Part shown: piece by piece, positions 1 through 7,949 of the stretch
Layout of the letters: each line of letters begins with the position of its first letter
Position numbering within the stretch: position 1 is the first letter of the stretch
Origin: Chromatiales bacterium
GTDB lineage: Bacteria > Pseudomonadota > Gammaproteobacteria > Steroidobacterales > Woeseiaceae
Assembly (NCBI GenBank): GCA_024679535.1
Contig: JAIBDF010000020.1
Span: 1 to 35,772 of the forward strand
Direction of reading: 5' to 3'
Length of the DNA: 35,772 nucleotides
Notes under the pieces: model-generated
Told to the model about the DNA's origin: nothing
Seen by the model: the letters and a program-made list of their open reading frames with translations, nothing else
Databases searched by the model: none
Made by a program: the position numbers and the translations under genes

Positions 1-225
1 CTCGACATTGGCGTCGACCCCGGCCGCGAATTCGCCAGTGCTCTCAGCGCCTGCGTGGAACAGACCCATTTGTGCAAGATTCGGCAATTTCAGGGGGTGC
101 CCGGACTCGGCACGCACGCGCGCGATACTGCCGAACGTATCGGCGCCAACATCACCGAACTTTTCCGCATCGGCCGTGGCGCCGATACCGAAGGAATCCA
201 ATACGAGAATGATGGCTCTGGTCAT
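1..225 (-). CDS. deoB: Phosphopentomutase, N-terminal part (runs off left edge)
   Basis: DeoB interconverts ribose- or deoxyribose-1-phosphate and the 5-phosphate in nucleoside salvage, in the cytoplasm. The visible 75 codons begin with ATG at 225 and read [16 protein letters not shown], followed by [17 protein letters not shown]. This is the characteristic start of the alkaline-phosphatase-superfamily phosphopentomutases; the Asp of LVLDSFG is the expected metal ligand. About four fifths of the protein lies outside the window. The start is 12 bases after the stop of the nucleoside transporter gene, so the two are very likely cotranscribed with the HAD-GNAT gene. A purine-rich stretch (GAAAAG) precedes the ATG. 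The family assignment is firm from the N-terminus alone; an intact C-terminus cannot be verified. Confidence 0.93.
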   Translation of the reverse strand, partial: MTRAIILVLDSFGIGATADAEKFGDVGADTFGSIARVRAESGHPLKLPNLAQMGLFHAGAESTGEFAAGVDANVE

Positions 226-237
226 AATCTTTTCGTG

Positions 238-1461
238 TCACTGTAAGGCGAAGAAAAAACCCGCCAGCGATGCATTCAACAGGTTGACCAGTGTACCTCC
301 AATCACCGCCCTTAGACCAAGTCTTGCTATGTCATGGCGCCTGGTCGGCGCGATGGCACCCAGTCCGCCGAGCAGGATCGCAATGGACGCGAGATTGGAA
401 AAGCCACACAGCGCAAAGGTCACGACCAGCTGCGTATAGGGCGACAGCGTCTCCTTGACCCCGACGAAGGTGAAGTACGCATAGAATTCATTGATCACGA
501 GTTTCTGGCCGATCAGGCTACCGGCAATCGCGGCCTCATCCCACGGCACGCCCAGCAGAAAAGCAATGGGGGCAAACACCTTGCCGAGAATCCACTGCAC
601 GGTCAGGCCTTCGATTCCAACCAGGCCGCCTGCCAGCTCCAGTAGCCCATTGACGAGGAAGATCAGCCCAACGAAGGCGACGAGCATGGCACCGACACCG
701 AGGGCGACCTGCAGGCCAATCATCGCTCCGTTGCCGATCGCCTCGAATATATTGACCGGTTTGTCTTCCTCGGCAACCAACTCGGGTTCCGGTCTTTCGT
801 CGTGTGGCACCGTCTCCGGTATCAGGATCTTGGCCATCATGAGCCCACCCGGCGCCGCCATGAAGCTGGCTGTAATCAGGTACTTGAGCTCAACGCCCAT
901 TTGCGCGTAACCCATCATGACGGCACCTGCTATGGTCGCGCAGCCGCCGGTCATTACGGCGAACAGTTCCGACTGGGTCATGCCCTTCAGATAAGGCCGC
1001 ACCACGAGTGGCGCATCTGTATGACCCACGAATATGTTGGAGACAGCCGATACCGATTCCGCATGGCTCGTGCCCAGCAGTCGATGCAACCAGCCACCAA
1101 GCGTGCCCACGACTCGCTGCATGATGCCAAGGTAATACAGCACCGACATGAGCGCGGCAAAGAATACGATAACGGGCAACACATTGAACGCGACCGTGAA
1201 GCCCAACGACGATTCAATTCTTGTACCGAAGAGAAACTCGATGCCGTGCTTGCCCTGGTTGATAACGAATTGGACACCCTGTACGACTTTGTCGAGGACC
1301 GCTCCGCCCTGGGGTACATACAACACGATCGCGGCAACGGCCGCCTGGATCGCGAAGGCGATGCCGACCGTGCGCCTATTAATAGCGCCACGATTGGACG
1401 ACATCAGGTAGGCGATCCCCAGGATCGTCGCGATGCCGACCACACTCATCAGTACTTGCAT
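238..1461 (-). CDS. nupC: Concentrative nucleoside transporter (CNT/NupC family)
   Basis: This 407-residue inner-membrane protein imports nucleosides with a cation (H+ or Na+). The start is the ATG at 1461 (MQVLMSVVGIATILGIAYLM), because the open frame upstream of it is the antisense-like overlap of the preceding gene. Length and topology match CNT proteins: an N-terminal hydrophobic triplet, a central gate and nucleoside-recognition region, and near residue 330 the family-typical GQKLVINEFYAY stretch. The C-terminus is strongly hydrophobic. It lies 4 bases after the HAD-GNAT stop and 12 bases before deoB, so uptake and pentose-phosphate salvage are encoded together. Substrate range and coupling ion cannot be read from the sequence; the nupC symbol denotes the family. 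Confidence 0.92.
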   Translation of the reverse strand: MQVLMSVVGIATILGIAYLMSSNRGAINRRTVGIAFAIQAAVAAIVLYVPQGGAVLDKVVQGVQFVINQGKHGIEFLFGTRIESSLGFTVAFNVLPVIVFFAALMSVLYYLGIMQRVVGTLGGWLHRLLGTSHAESVSAVSNIFVGHTDAPLVVRPYLKGMTQSELFAVMTGGCATIAGAVMMGYAQMGVELKYLITASFMAAPGGLMMAKILIPETVPHDERPEPELVAEEDKPVNIFEAIGNGAMIGLQVALGVGAMLVAFVGLIFLVNGLLELAGGLVGIEGLTVQWILGKVFAPIAFLLGVPWDEAAIAGSLIGQKLVINEFYAYFTFVGVKETLSPYTQLVVTFALCGFSNLASIAILLGGLGAIAPTRRHDIARLGLRAVIGGTLVNLLNASLAGFFFALQ

Positions 1462-1465
1462 TGTG

Positions 1466-2524
1466 TCACTCCAGCTCGAGATAACGGTCCCTGTCGGATC
1501 CGCTTCCCTCGTGGTCCATTCCGGTATCCCGCCAGCCCCGGCGCAGATAGAAATCATAGGCCGGCGTTTTCGGGTCGGTGCGCAGCCGTACCGGGCCTGG
1601 CGCCTGGCGCCGCAAGTGCTCGACCGCCGCTTCAAGCAGGTCCTCCCCCATTCCATATCCCGATTTTTCGGGCAGGACGAACAGCGCGTTAATCTCACGC
1701 GTGTCCCCGGTCGCCAATGAGAAGCCCTCTATGCGGTCACCGCATATCGCACACCATCCGGCCACCTCCCCCGCTCGCAGCTGATCCGCCACCCCCTCAC
1801 GTGTAATCCCGATTTCGCGCAATTGCTCGTCGTTCATATGATTGTGCTGGACGGACGTTCGCACCTGGAATATGGCCTCCATATCGGCGACGTCCATTGG
1901 CCGGATCGCGTGGATCACCGGGCGGTGATCAATGTACGAATCGATGCCGCTCAGTTCCGGGCCGACCGATACAAACCGCCAGCCAAGCGCTGCGCAGGCA
2001 TCACGGTCCCACGGGCCGTCACCGTAGTAGGTGACGGATCTGAGGCCGTCACCGAGTTGCCCCAGGGCGATCTGCATGATTCCTGTCCTCTCGCGGTGAT
2101 CGTTGGCGGTTGCAAGAGGAATGTTCGCGTAGTCGATGCCGGCCGATTCGAGTTTCAGCGCAGCGCTCTCGCGCCAACCGCCAGTTGCAATGGCGACAGC
2201 ATGTGAGTCAGATGCGGACAGTTCCTGCAGCAGCCCGGATGCGCCCGGGACCTCGATAAACGGCCCGTTTGTCTCAATGTGGTCTCGCAATAACGCCACA
2301 AAGTGAGACCTGATTTCGTCCATCGGATCCCGGGCAATAGGGATGTCGTTATCAGCGAGGATTTGCGACAAGATGCCTGTATCAGTGACGTAATCGTATG
2401 CGTGCAGCGAAGGTCTGAACCGCACCGGGCCCAGCACAGCGTCGACTGCCGCCCGGTAGAGAGCGTCATCAACTGCCGCCGACTGCAACAGCGTGCCGTC
2501 GATGTCGAAAATTATGGCATGCAC
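1466..2524 (-). CDS. HAD-like phosphatase fused to a GNAT acetyltransferase domain
   Basis: This is a predicted 352-residue cytoplasmic two-domain protein. Residues 1-200 are a HAD hydrolase: motif I is FDIDGT (Asp7 and Asp9), a Thr in ATGGW near 114 fits motif II, Lys124 fits motif III, and YYGDGPWDRD (Asp169, Asp173) fits motif IV. A phosphoglycolate-phosphatase-like cap lies between motifs I and II. Residues from about 202 are a GNAT fold, with RPMDVADMEAIFQVR at the start and an acetyl-CoA loop region FVLPEKSGYGMGEDLL. I chose the GTG at 2524 because AGGA sits 6 bases upstream; the longer open frame adds a hydrophobic stretch without homology. It is the first gene of a transcript with the nucleoside transporter and deoB, which suggests a role in nucleotide or sugar-phosphate metabolism. 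The substrates of both domains are unknown. Confidence 0.85.
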   Translation of the reverse strand: MHAIIFDIDGTLLQSAAVDDALYRAAVDAVLGPVRFRPSLHAYDYVTDTGILSQILADNDIPIARDPMDEIRSHFVALLRDHIETNGPFIEVPGASGLLQELSASDSHAVAIATGGWRESAALKLESAGIDYANIPLATANDHRERTGIMQIALGQLGDGLRSVTYYGDGPWDRDACAALGWRFVSVGPELSGIDSYIDHRPVIHAIRPMDVADMEAIFQVRTSVQHNHMNDEQLREIGITREGVADQLRAGEVAGWCAICGDRIEGFSLATGDTREINALFVLPEKSGYGMGEDLLEAAVEHLRRQAPGPVRLRTDPKTPAYDFYLRRGWRDTGMDHEGSGSDRDRYLELE

Positions 2525-2623
2525 AATGAATCCTGATCGGCTAGTAATTCTAAGTCCGAAGAAACCAACGATAACCGAGAGTACCCACAGAAGGAACGTC
2601 GGCACCAGTACTATGCCTGCCCG

Positions 2624-2914
2624 TCATGAAGACAATCGCCACGGCGGGTATCGCCTGTTCTCGCCACCATGAAAAATGCAGATGACGTTGCCGGCCGGGT
2701 CGCGCAAATACGCTTCGCGCCAAAGCCAGCGTTGGTCGAGGGGCTGTGACTCGATCACCAGCCCCGCTGCTTCCAACTCGCGAACCCGGACGTCGACATC
2801 GTCCACTTCGAAATATAGGGTGACGCCGGTTGCTTCAGCGAGTTCGTCGACCGCATGCACCCAGAGCGTCGCGCCATAGTCGGTGGTCGGGAGTGTGACC
2901 TGGTTTAGTTCCAT
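2624..2914 (-). CDS. VOC/glyoxalase-family protein, internally shortened
   Basis: This predicted 96-residue protein resembles small vicinal-oxygen-chelate proteins. The N-terminus MELNQVTLPTTDY is the usual first strand. The second half, with LYFEVDDVDVRVRELEAAG, QRWLWREAYLRDPAGN and HGGENRRYPPWR, is the usual C-terminal module. Between Tyr13 and GATLWVHAVDE, the helix and strands of the first module (from memory of the family about 25-30 residues, with the AFYR..LG motif) are missing. Family members are usually about 125 residues. The ATG at 2914 lies immediately after the T-tract of the cox operon terminator, has no convincing ribosome binding site, and no promoter is evident. It is probably a non-functional remnant, or alternatively a real micro-deletion allele or an assembly gap. 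Confidence 0.7.
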   Translation of the reverse strand: MELNQVTLPTTDYGATLWVHAVDELAEATGVTLYFEVDDVDVRVRELEAAGLVIESQPLDQRWLWREAYLRDPAGNVICIFHGGENRRYPPWRLSS

Positions 2915-2931
2915 CTGGCAAAAACTGTCCT

Positions 2932-2960
2932 CAAAAACAAAAGGCCCGCAAAACGGGCCT
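2932..2960 (-). terminator. Rho-independent terminator of the cox operon
   Basis: A perfect 7-bp stem (AGGCCCG at 2942-2948, CGGGCCT at 2954-2960) encloses the loop CAAAA. Read on the minus strand, the stem is followed by TTTTGTTTTTGA. On the plus strand no T-tract follows, so the signal is one-directional. It sits 24 bases beyond the stop of the subunit IV gene, where a terminator for the oxidase operon is expected. Confidence 0.88.
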
Positions 2961-2983
2961 CCTGGACGAACTGTCACACGACC

Positions 2984-3328
2984 CTAATGGTGTCCGGGCG
3001 TTGCCGGTTCCATCGTGCTTTCGCCATAGTACTCGACCCGCGTGTCCTCGATGTACGAGCCTTCCAGCGACATGAGCCAGATCAGCACGAGCAGGGCCGC
3101 CGGTGGTCCAAGAATTGCCACCTTCAGTGCAAGACGTTCCCAGCCCATGTGCATGAAGATCCAGACGATGCCACCGGCTTTCAGGAACATGAAAGTAAGA
3201 ATCAGTAACGTTCGTACCGGCCCATCATTCATAAAGTCGGTTGCGTAAGACATACCGCTGAGCACAAAAAGCGCGCCCCACATAATCCAGTAGACCTTTA
3301 GCGGATGTTGTTGTCCTTCTTCGGCCAT
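2984..3328 (-). CDS. Cytochrome c oxidase subunit IV-like protein
   Basis: This 114-residue protein has three hydrophobic helices (around residues 13-30, 40-62 and 70-88) with the WIMWGALFVLSGMSY and FMFLKAGGIVWIFMHM patterns of the prokaryotic subunit IV (CyoD/CoxD-like) family. These subunits stabilise the haem-copper oxidase in the inner membrane and carry no redox centre. The ATG at 3328 is preceded by AGGAG at 8 bases; an in-frame TTG two codons upstream is too close to that site. It is the last gene of the oxidase operon, 18 bases after subunit III and just before the terminator. It ends in a His-rich tail (PGHH) of unknown significance. Confidence 0.88.
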   Translation of the reverse strand: MAEEGQQHPLKVYWIMWGALFVLSGMSYATDFMNDGPVRTLLILTFMFLKAGGIVWIFMHMGWERLALKVAILGPPAALLVLIWLMSLEGSYIEDTRVEYYGESTMEPATPGHH

Positions 3329-3346
3329 ACCCAATACTCCTGCCGA

Positions 3347-4030
3347 CTACCAGAGATAAAAGAAAGCGAAAATGAAGACCCAGACGAGGTCGACGAAGTG
3401 CCAGTACAGGCCCGTAATCTCGACAATCTCGTAGTTACCGCCGCGCTTCTCATAAAAACCGTTTTTCACGCGAAATGCGACAACCAACAGGTAAATCACA
3501 CCAGCCGACACGTGCATTCCGTGGAAGCCTGTAATCATGAAAAAGCTCGACCCGAACTGCGCCGCGCCAAACGGGTTCTCCCATGGCCTGACGCCCTCGG
3601 CAATGAGTTTTGACCACTCGAATGCCTGCATTCCGACAAACGTTGCGCCGAGCAGAGCGGTTGCGAGCATGAGCCAAAACGTTTTCTTGCGGTCCTTGCG
3701 GTAACCCATATTCACCGCAAGTGCCATTGTTCCGGATGACGTAATAAGGACAAACGTCATGATGGCAATCAGTAACAGCGGTACCGGGTATCCAAATGCT
3801 TCCAGCGCGAACACCTCCGAGGGGCTCGGCCAGGGATCGGTCGTCGCGATACGGACCGACATGTAGCCGACCAGGAAACAGCTGAAAATGAAGGTGTCCG
3901 AGAGCAGGAAGATCCACATCATGGCCTTGCCCCAGGGCACGCCGAATACCTGCTTGTCCTTCGACCAGTCTTCTACAAAACCGTCTTTACCGGGCGCCTC
4001 TGCGCCACCATCCAGTACCACTTCAGACAT
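3347..4030 (-). CDS. Cytochrome c oxidase subunit III (first copy, coxO/coxP-like)
   Basis: This 227-residue inner-membrane protein belongs to the haem-copper oxidase subunit III family. The helices include WGKAMMWIFLLSDTFIFSCFL, a family-typical first segment, then LGATFVGMQAFEW with the conserved Glu, GFHGMHVSAGVIYL with the conserved His pair, and the final LYWHFVDLVWVFIF. Subunit III supports proton uptake and protects the active site. The ATG at 4030 has GAGGGG 5 bases upstream. It differs clearly from the other subunit III gene immediately upstream, so this is not a recent duplication. It keeps an N-terminal soluble tail of about 35 residues. Confidence 0.93.
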   Translation of the reverse strand: MSEVVLDGGAEAPGKDGFVEDWSKDKQVFGVPWGKAMMWIFLLSDTFIFSCFLVGYMSVRIATTDPWPSPSEVFALEAFGYPVPLLLIAIMTFVLITSSGTMALAVNMGYRKDRKKTFWLMLATALLGATFVGMQAFEWSKLIAEGVRPWENPFGAAQFGSSFFMITGFHGMHVSAGVIYLLVVAFRVKNGFYEKRGGNYEIVEITGLYWHFVDLVWVFIFAFFYLW

Positions 4031-4053
4031 AAAGACCCCTCAGGTCATTAGAG

Positions 4054-4725
4054 TCACGTCGATAACAGCAATCCAAAAAGAATCAGCCAGACCAGTAGCA
4101 GGAAGTGCCAGTAGATAGTACACAGTTCAATACTGCGACGAATCGTCCCGCCCTCCGCCGTGCCCAGCATCACACGAGCCGTCGCCCGCGCCCAAACGTA
4201 CATGCCGCCAATAATGTGCACGGCGTGTGCGCCGGTCAGAAAATAGAAAAATGCATTCGACGGATTGTTGGTGATGAGCTGTCCGCCAGCCTGTAGCTGT
4301 TGCCACGCGATGAGTTGCCCAATGATGAACCCCGCCGTTAACACGCCGGTCGCGATCAAACCCGGCTTCAGTCGCGATGCCTGACCTTTTACCGCGCCAT
4401 TGCGCGTCCATTGCAGCGCAAGACTCGCGAAGATGAGCATCACGGTGTTCGTCCACAGCAGCTGTGGCTCGGTCATCGGCACCCAGTCACCGAGTTCCAT
4501 GCGCAGGGCATAGGCACTCAGGATCAGGGCGAAAAACGAGGTAACCACGGCCATCAGGGCCATTAATGCGATCAGCCGCGTGTTGCTGCTGCCACCGAGT
4601 GGTCCATGATGAGCCGTTGCGCTGACTTGCTCAGCAATCCACGGTTGCGTGTTGAAAGATTGCTTCAACAGCCACCCCAGCAGGGTGGCCAGTATGACCG
4701 CCAACGTAATGAGACCGATTTCCAC
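4054..4725 (-). CDS. Second, divergent cytochrome c oxidase subunit III-like protein
   Basis: This 223-residue membrane protein shares the subunit III fold signs: LLWTNTVMLIFASLALQW, FYFLTGAHAVHIIGGMYVW with the conserved His residues, and a final TIYWHFLLLVWLILFGLLL. Its N-terminal part is diverged from the other subunit III. The start is the GTG at 4725, which overlaps the subunit I stop by one base (TAGTG), with GGAGA about 9 bases upstream, so translation is probably coupled to subunit I. Two adjacent subunit III homologues are known from alternative oxidase operons of the Bradyrhizobium coxMNOP type, in which CoxM is also a cytochrome c-fused subunit II. I infer that this operon is of that kind. 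Confidence 0.88.
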   Translation of the reverse strand: MEIGLITLAVILATLLGWLLKQSFNTQPWIAEQVSATAHHGPLGGSSNTRLIALMALMAVVTSFFALILSAYALRMELGDWVPMTEPQLLWTNTVMLIFASLALQWTRNGAVKGQASRLKPGLIATGVLTAGFIIGQLIAWQQLQAGGQLITNNPSNAFFYFLTGAHAVHIIGGMYVWARATARVMLGTAEGGTIRRSIELCTIYWHFLLLVWLILFGLLLST

Positions 4726-6488
4726 TAGTGATCTTCTCCGTGATCACGTCCCGCCGGCGCTTTGTCGGCCGGTACGTTCTGCGGAATAAAGTCTTCCTCG
4801 TAACCTGGCACGCTGTAGTCGTAAGCCCAACGATGCACTACAGGCAATTCATGCCCCCAGTTGCCATGCTTGGGCGGATGGTCCGGCGTTTGCCACTCAA
4901 GCGTGGTTGCATCCCAGGGATTCGGATCCGACTTCGGGCCTTTCCAGAGGCTCCAGATCATATTCACGAAGAACAGGATCTGTGTCAGGGCAACGAACAA
5001 CGCCGAAATGGTGATCGCAGCATTCAGATCCTGAGCCGAGTCCGGCAGGAACTCCGTATTGCCCATCGCGAAGTAGCGACGCGGCACGCCGGCAAATCCA
5101 AGGTAATGCATCGGCAGATATATCGCGTAGGTGCCGAGGAACGTCATCCAGAAGTGCCATTTGCCGAGCGTCTCGTTATACATCTTGCCGGTAATCTTGG
5201 GCCACCAGTGGTAGATCGCACCGAACACCACCAGCACGGGCGACACGCCCATCACCATATGGAAATGCGCCACGACGAAATAAGTATCGGAGAGCGGCAG
5301 GTCGATCGTCACATTACCCAGGAACAGTCCGGTCAGACCACCGTGGATGAACGTGAAAATGAAACCGATAGCGAACAGCATCGGGACCCGGAGGTGGATG
5401 TTGCCCTGCCACAAGGTCAGCACCCAGTTATAGACCTTGATGGCTGTCGGTACCGCGATAATCAGTGTTGTCGTCGCGAAGAAGAATCCGAAGTACGGAT
5501 TCATGCCAGAGACATACATGTGATGTGCCCACACAATGAAGCTCAAGCCGCCAATTGCGACAATGGCCCAGACCATCATGCGGTAACCGAAGATGTTCTT
5601 GCGTGCATGCGTCGACAAGAGGTCAGACACGATACCAAAGGCCGGCAGTGCCACGATGTAAACCTCGGGATGGCCGAAGAACCAGAACAGATGCTGGAAC
5701 AGGATCGGGCTGCCGCCCGTGTAACCCGGATCAACGCCCATCGATGAGATCGCCGGCATGAAAAAGCTGGTCATGAGCGTCTTGTCGAACAGCATCATGA
5801 TCGCACTGACCAGCAGCGCCGGGAACGCCAGCAAACCCAGAATCGTCGCAATGAATATGCCCCAGACCGACAGCGGCATACGCATCAGCGTCATACCCTG
5901 GCAGCGTGCCTGCAGCACCGTGGTGACGTAGTTGAGGCCACCCATCGTGAAGGCCACAATAAACACAGCCAGTGACGCTAGCATCAGCAAAATGCCCCAG
6001 TCAGTGCCCGGCGTCCCCTGCATGATGGCTTGCGGTGGATACAGGGTCCAACCAGCGCCGGTCGAACCGCCTGGCACAAAGAAACTGATAATCAGAATAA
6101 TGACCGACAGCAGGTACACCCAGTAACTGAGCATATTCAGGTACGGGAACACCATGTCGCGCGAACCGCACTGGAGCGGAATCAGGTAGTTGCCGAAGCC
6201 GCCCAGGAACAATGCGGTCAGCAGGTAGATCACCATGATCATGCCGTGCATCGTGATGAACTGGTAATAGTTCTCGGGATTAATAAAGGAAAACTGGTTC
6301 GGGAAGCCGAGCTGCAGGCGCATCATCGCCGACAGTCCGAGCGCAATCAGGCCGACGAAGATCGCCGTGATGCCATATTGCACGGCAATGACTTTGTGAT
6401 CCTGACTCCAGATGTACTTTGTAAGAAACGTTTGCGGATCGTGGTGCTCTTGTTCGTGATCACGATCGGCGATTGCAACGTATGACAT
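4725..6488 (-). CDS. coxA: Cytochrome c oxidase subunit I
   Basis: This 587-residue catalytic subunit reduces O2 to water and pumps protons across the inner membrane. The visible ligands are complete: His81 (MHGMIM) and His410 for haem a, His408 for haem a3 (VVAHFHMVMG), and His273, His322 and His323 for CuB (FGHPEVY and WAHHMYVSGM). Tyr277 is placed for the His-Tyr cross-link. Glu275 in GHPEV, Asp111 and Asn100 (GGFGNYLIPL) indicate a D-channel, and Thr348-Lys351 (VPTAIKVYNW) a K-channel, so this is an A1-type oxidase. The ATG at 6488 has AGGGTCGGA upstream, 10 bases after subunit II. No assembly genes (ctaB, ctaG, sco) lie in the operon. Confidence 0.97.
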   Translation of the reverse strand: MSYVAIADRDHEQEHHDPQTFLTKYIWSQDHKVIAVQYGITAIFVGLIALGLSAMMRLQLGFPNQFSFINPENYYQFITMHGMIMVIYLLTALFLGGFGNYLIPLQCGSRDMVFPYLNMLSYWVYLLSVIILIISFFVPGGSTGAGWTLYPPQAIMQGTPGTDWGILLMLASLAVFIVAFTMGGLNYVTTVLQARCQGMTLMRMPLSVWGIFIATILGLLAFPALLVSAIMMLFDKTLMTSFFMPAISSMGVDPGYTGGSPILFQHLFWFFGHPEVYIVALPAFGIVSDLLSTHARKNIFGYRMMVWAIVAIGGLSFIVWAHHMYVSGMNPYFGFFFATTTLIIAVPTAIKVYNWVLTLWQGNIHLRVPMLFAIGFIFTFIHGGLTGLFLGNVTIDLPLSDTYFVVAHFHMVMGVSPVLVVFGAIYHWWPKITGKMYNETLGKWHFWMTFLGTYAIYLPMHYLGFAGVPRRYFAMGNTEFLPDSAQDLNAAITISALFVALTQILFFVNMIWSLWKGPKSDPNPWDATTLEWQTPDHPPKHGNWGHELPVVHRWAYDYSVPGYEEDFIPQNVPADKAPAGRDHGEDH

Positions 6489-6498
6489 AGATCCGACC

Positions 6499-7854
6499 CT
6501 ATAGCGTGTTGATGTAGGCGATGAGATCTTTCATCGCCTGCTCGTCGTACAGTGACTGACCCATCAGCCCCATCTGGAACCCGTAGTAGTCCTGTAGATG
6601 TGAACCGCGCACTTCGTCCCGGAAGTACCGCAGCTGGCGTTCGAGATACCAATCCGACATACCCGCGACTCGCGGCGCGTTCAGCGCCTGCACGCCCATA
6701 CCATCCTTGCCATGGCAGTATGCGCAGACGCTGTATTGCTTTGCGCCGGCCATGGGATTGCCACCTTGGCTGGTCTGCTCAACCGGGTTATCCGGGAACG
6801 TCCGGATGTGCGCCACCACGTTATCGACGGCCTGCTCGTCTGCCAGCATCGCGACCATGCCGGTCATCTGCTGGCCGAATGTGTCGGCTGGATTGGTGCC
6901 ACGCAGGCCTTTTTTGTAATTCATGATCTGGCGCTTGAGGTACCAGGACGACTGACCGGCAATCTTCGGCGCGTTCATCGCAACATTACCTTCGCCCTGC
7001 TGCCCATGACAGCTCGCACAAATCGCATATTGCGCCGCACCGATGCCTGCATTACCCGCAGGCTTTGCATTCAGCGCACTGTAGGTCGGCTGATTTGCGA
7101 GCCACGTGTCGTAGTCACCGGCGCTATCGACCACAACAGCGCCGCGCATGGTGTGGTGTCCGATGCCACACAATTCTTCACAGAGGATTTCGAAACGGCC
7201 TTCCTGTGTCGGCGTCAGCCACAGGAAGGTATTCATGCCGGGCACGAGATCCATTTTCACGCGGAACTGAGCAACGGCAAAATCGTGCAGGACATCTTTA
7301 GAGCGCAGTAGGAATTTGACGGGTTTGTCGATCGGGACATGAACCTCAGGGTTGTAAACGAGGATATCGTCCTGACCGTTCGGATCATCCGGGTCCATAC
7401 CGAACGGGTTATCGTTCGATATGCGTTCCGCATCAACCTCGCCGAGCTTGCCGTCGGCACCGGGCATCCGGAAGGTCCAGTGCCACTGCTGGCCAATGGC
7501 CTCCACGACATGAGCTTCCTCGGGGACGTCGACAAATTTTGCCCACACGAACAAACCGGGTGTCAGCATCGCGGCTACACCGACAGCGGTCAGCCCCGTC
7601 AGCCAGGTCTCAAGCTTCTTGTTCTCGGGCTCGTAGGTTGCTCTTGCGCCCTTGCGATAGCGGAACTTGATGACGCAGTAGGCCATGAAGAGGTTGACGA
7701 CGACGAAGACGAAGCCAGTCACGTAAAGAGTGACGTCGACTGTAAAGTCCACCATCCCCCAGTTGGAAGCCAACTCGGTGAATGTCCAAGGACTTAGGAG
7801 GTGAAACAGGAGCGAGCCAACGACGAGCAAAATCAGTACAACGGCTAAAGGCAT
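6499..7854 (-). CDS. coxB: caa3-type cytochrome c oxidase subunit II with two fused cytochrome c domains
   Basis: This 451-residue protein is the electron entry subunit. Hydrophobic segments occur at about 3-20 (possibly a signal), 42-62 and 88-106. The CuA site is complete: His190, Cys225, Glu227, Cys229, His233 and Met236, with QQWHW near 122-126. The tail carries two class I cytochrome c modules with haem motifs CASCH (279-283) and CAYCH (377-381); each has later Met candidates (330/333 and 428/431). The two modules resemble each other (NAPKIAG..SWYLKRQ and NAPRVAG..DWYLERQ), which points to an internal duplication. A diheme tail suggests direct electron uptake from the bc1 complex or a small donor. 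It is the first gene of the operon; GGGGGA lies upstream of the ATG. Confidence 0.96.
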   Translation of the reverse strand: MPLAVVLILLVVGSLLFHLLSPWTFTELASNWGMVDFTVDVTLYVTGFVFVVVNLFMAYCVIKFRYRKGARATYEPENKKLETWLTGLTAVGVAAMLTPGLFVWAKFVDVPEEAHVVEAIGQQWHWTFRMPGADGKLGEVDAERISNDNPFGMDPDDPNGQDDILVYNPEVHVPIDKPVKFLLRSKDVLHDFAVAQFRVKMDLVPGMNTFLWLTPTQEGRFEILCEELCGIGHHTMRGAVVVDSAGDYDTWLANQPTYSALNAKPAGNAGIGAAQYAICASCHGQQGEGNVAMNAPKIAGQSSWYLKRQIMNYKKGLRGTNPADTFGQQMTGMVAMLADEQAVDNVVAHIRTFPDNPVEQTSQGGNPMAGAKQYSVCAYCHGKDGMGVQALNAPRVAGMSDWYLERQLRYFRDEVRGSHLQDYYGFQMGLMGQSLYDEQAMKDLIAYINTL

Positions 7855-7949
7855 ACTTCGTTCATCCCCCGGTGTTGATTATGTTTTTCTTGTTATGTCA
7901 TTGATCAACATACTGGAAAAGATACGTATTTTCCACAATAGACCGCTAT
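7855..7949 (-). promoter_or_regulatory. Leader/promoter region of the cox operon with an inverted repeat
   Basis: This 95-base AT-rich stretch separates the anti-sigma candidate from coxB and must hold the oxidase promoter if the operon is transcribed independently. On the minus strand TTGTGG is followed after 17 bases by CAGTAT, and TTGATC after 19 bases by CATAAT; neither pair is strong. An inverted repeat GGAAAA-N8-TTTTCC lies at 7915-7934 and could be an operator. An FNR-type TTGAT-N4-ATCAA box is not present. No clear terminator for the preceding cassette is seen, so read-through is possible. Confidence 0.4.

Noticed and set aside
802-1692. Long plus-strand frame (296 codons) across nupC
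   Set aside because: It is antisense to a well-supported transporter, is rich in His, Arg and Asp with no hydrophobic or family pattern, and arises from GC-rich codon third-position bias.
2539-2580. Possible promoter of the HAD-GNAT/nupC/deoB transcript (TTATCG, 16 bases, TAGAAT)
   Set aside because: The -10 match is fair but the -35 is poor and the spacing is short; not reported as a feature.
4728-5747. Long plus-strand frame (339 codons) across coxA
   Set aside because: It is antisense to the catalytic oxidase subunit, has a skewed composition with many His, Arg and Gln residues, no ribosome site and no recognisable domain.
7880-7912. Possible FNR/Anr box upstream of coxB (TTGATCAA)
   Set aside because: The two half sites are directly adjacent rather than separated by four bases, so the consensus is not met.
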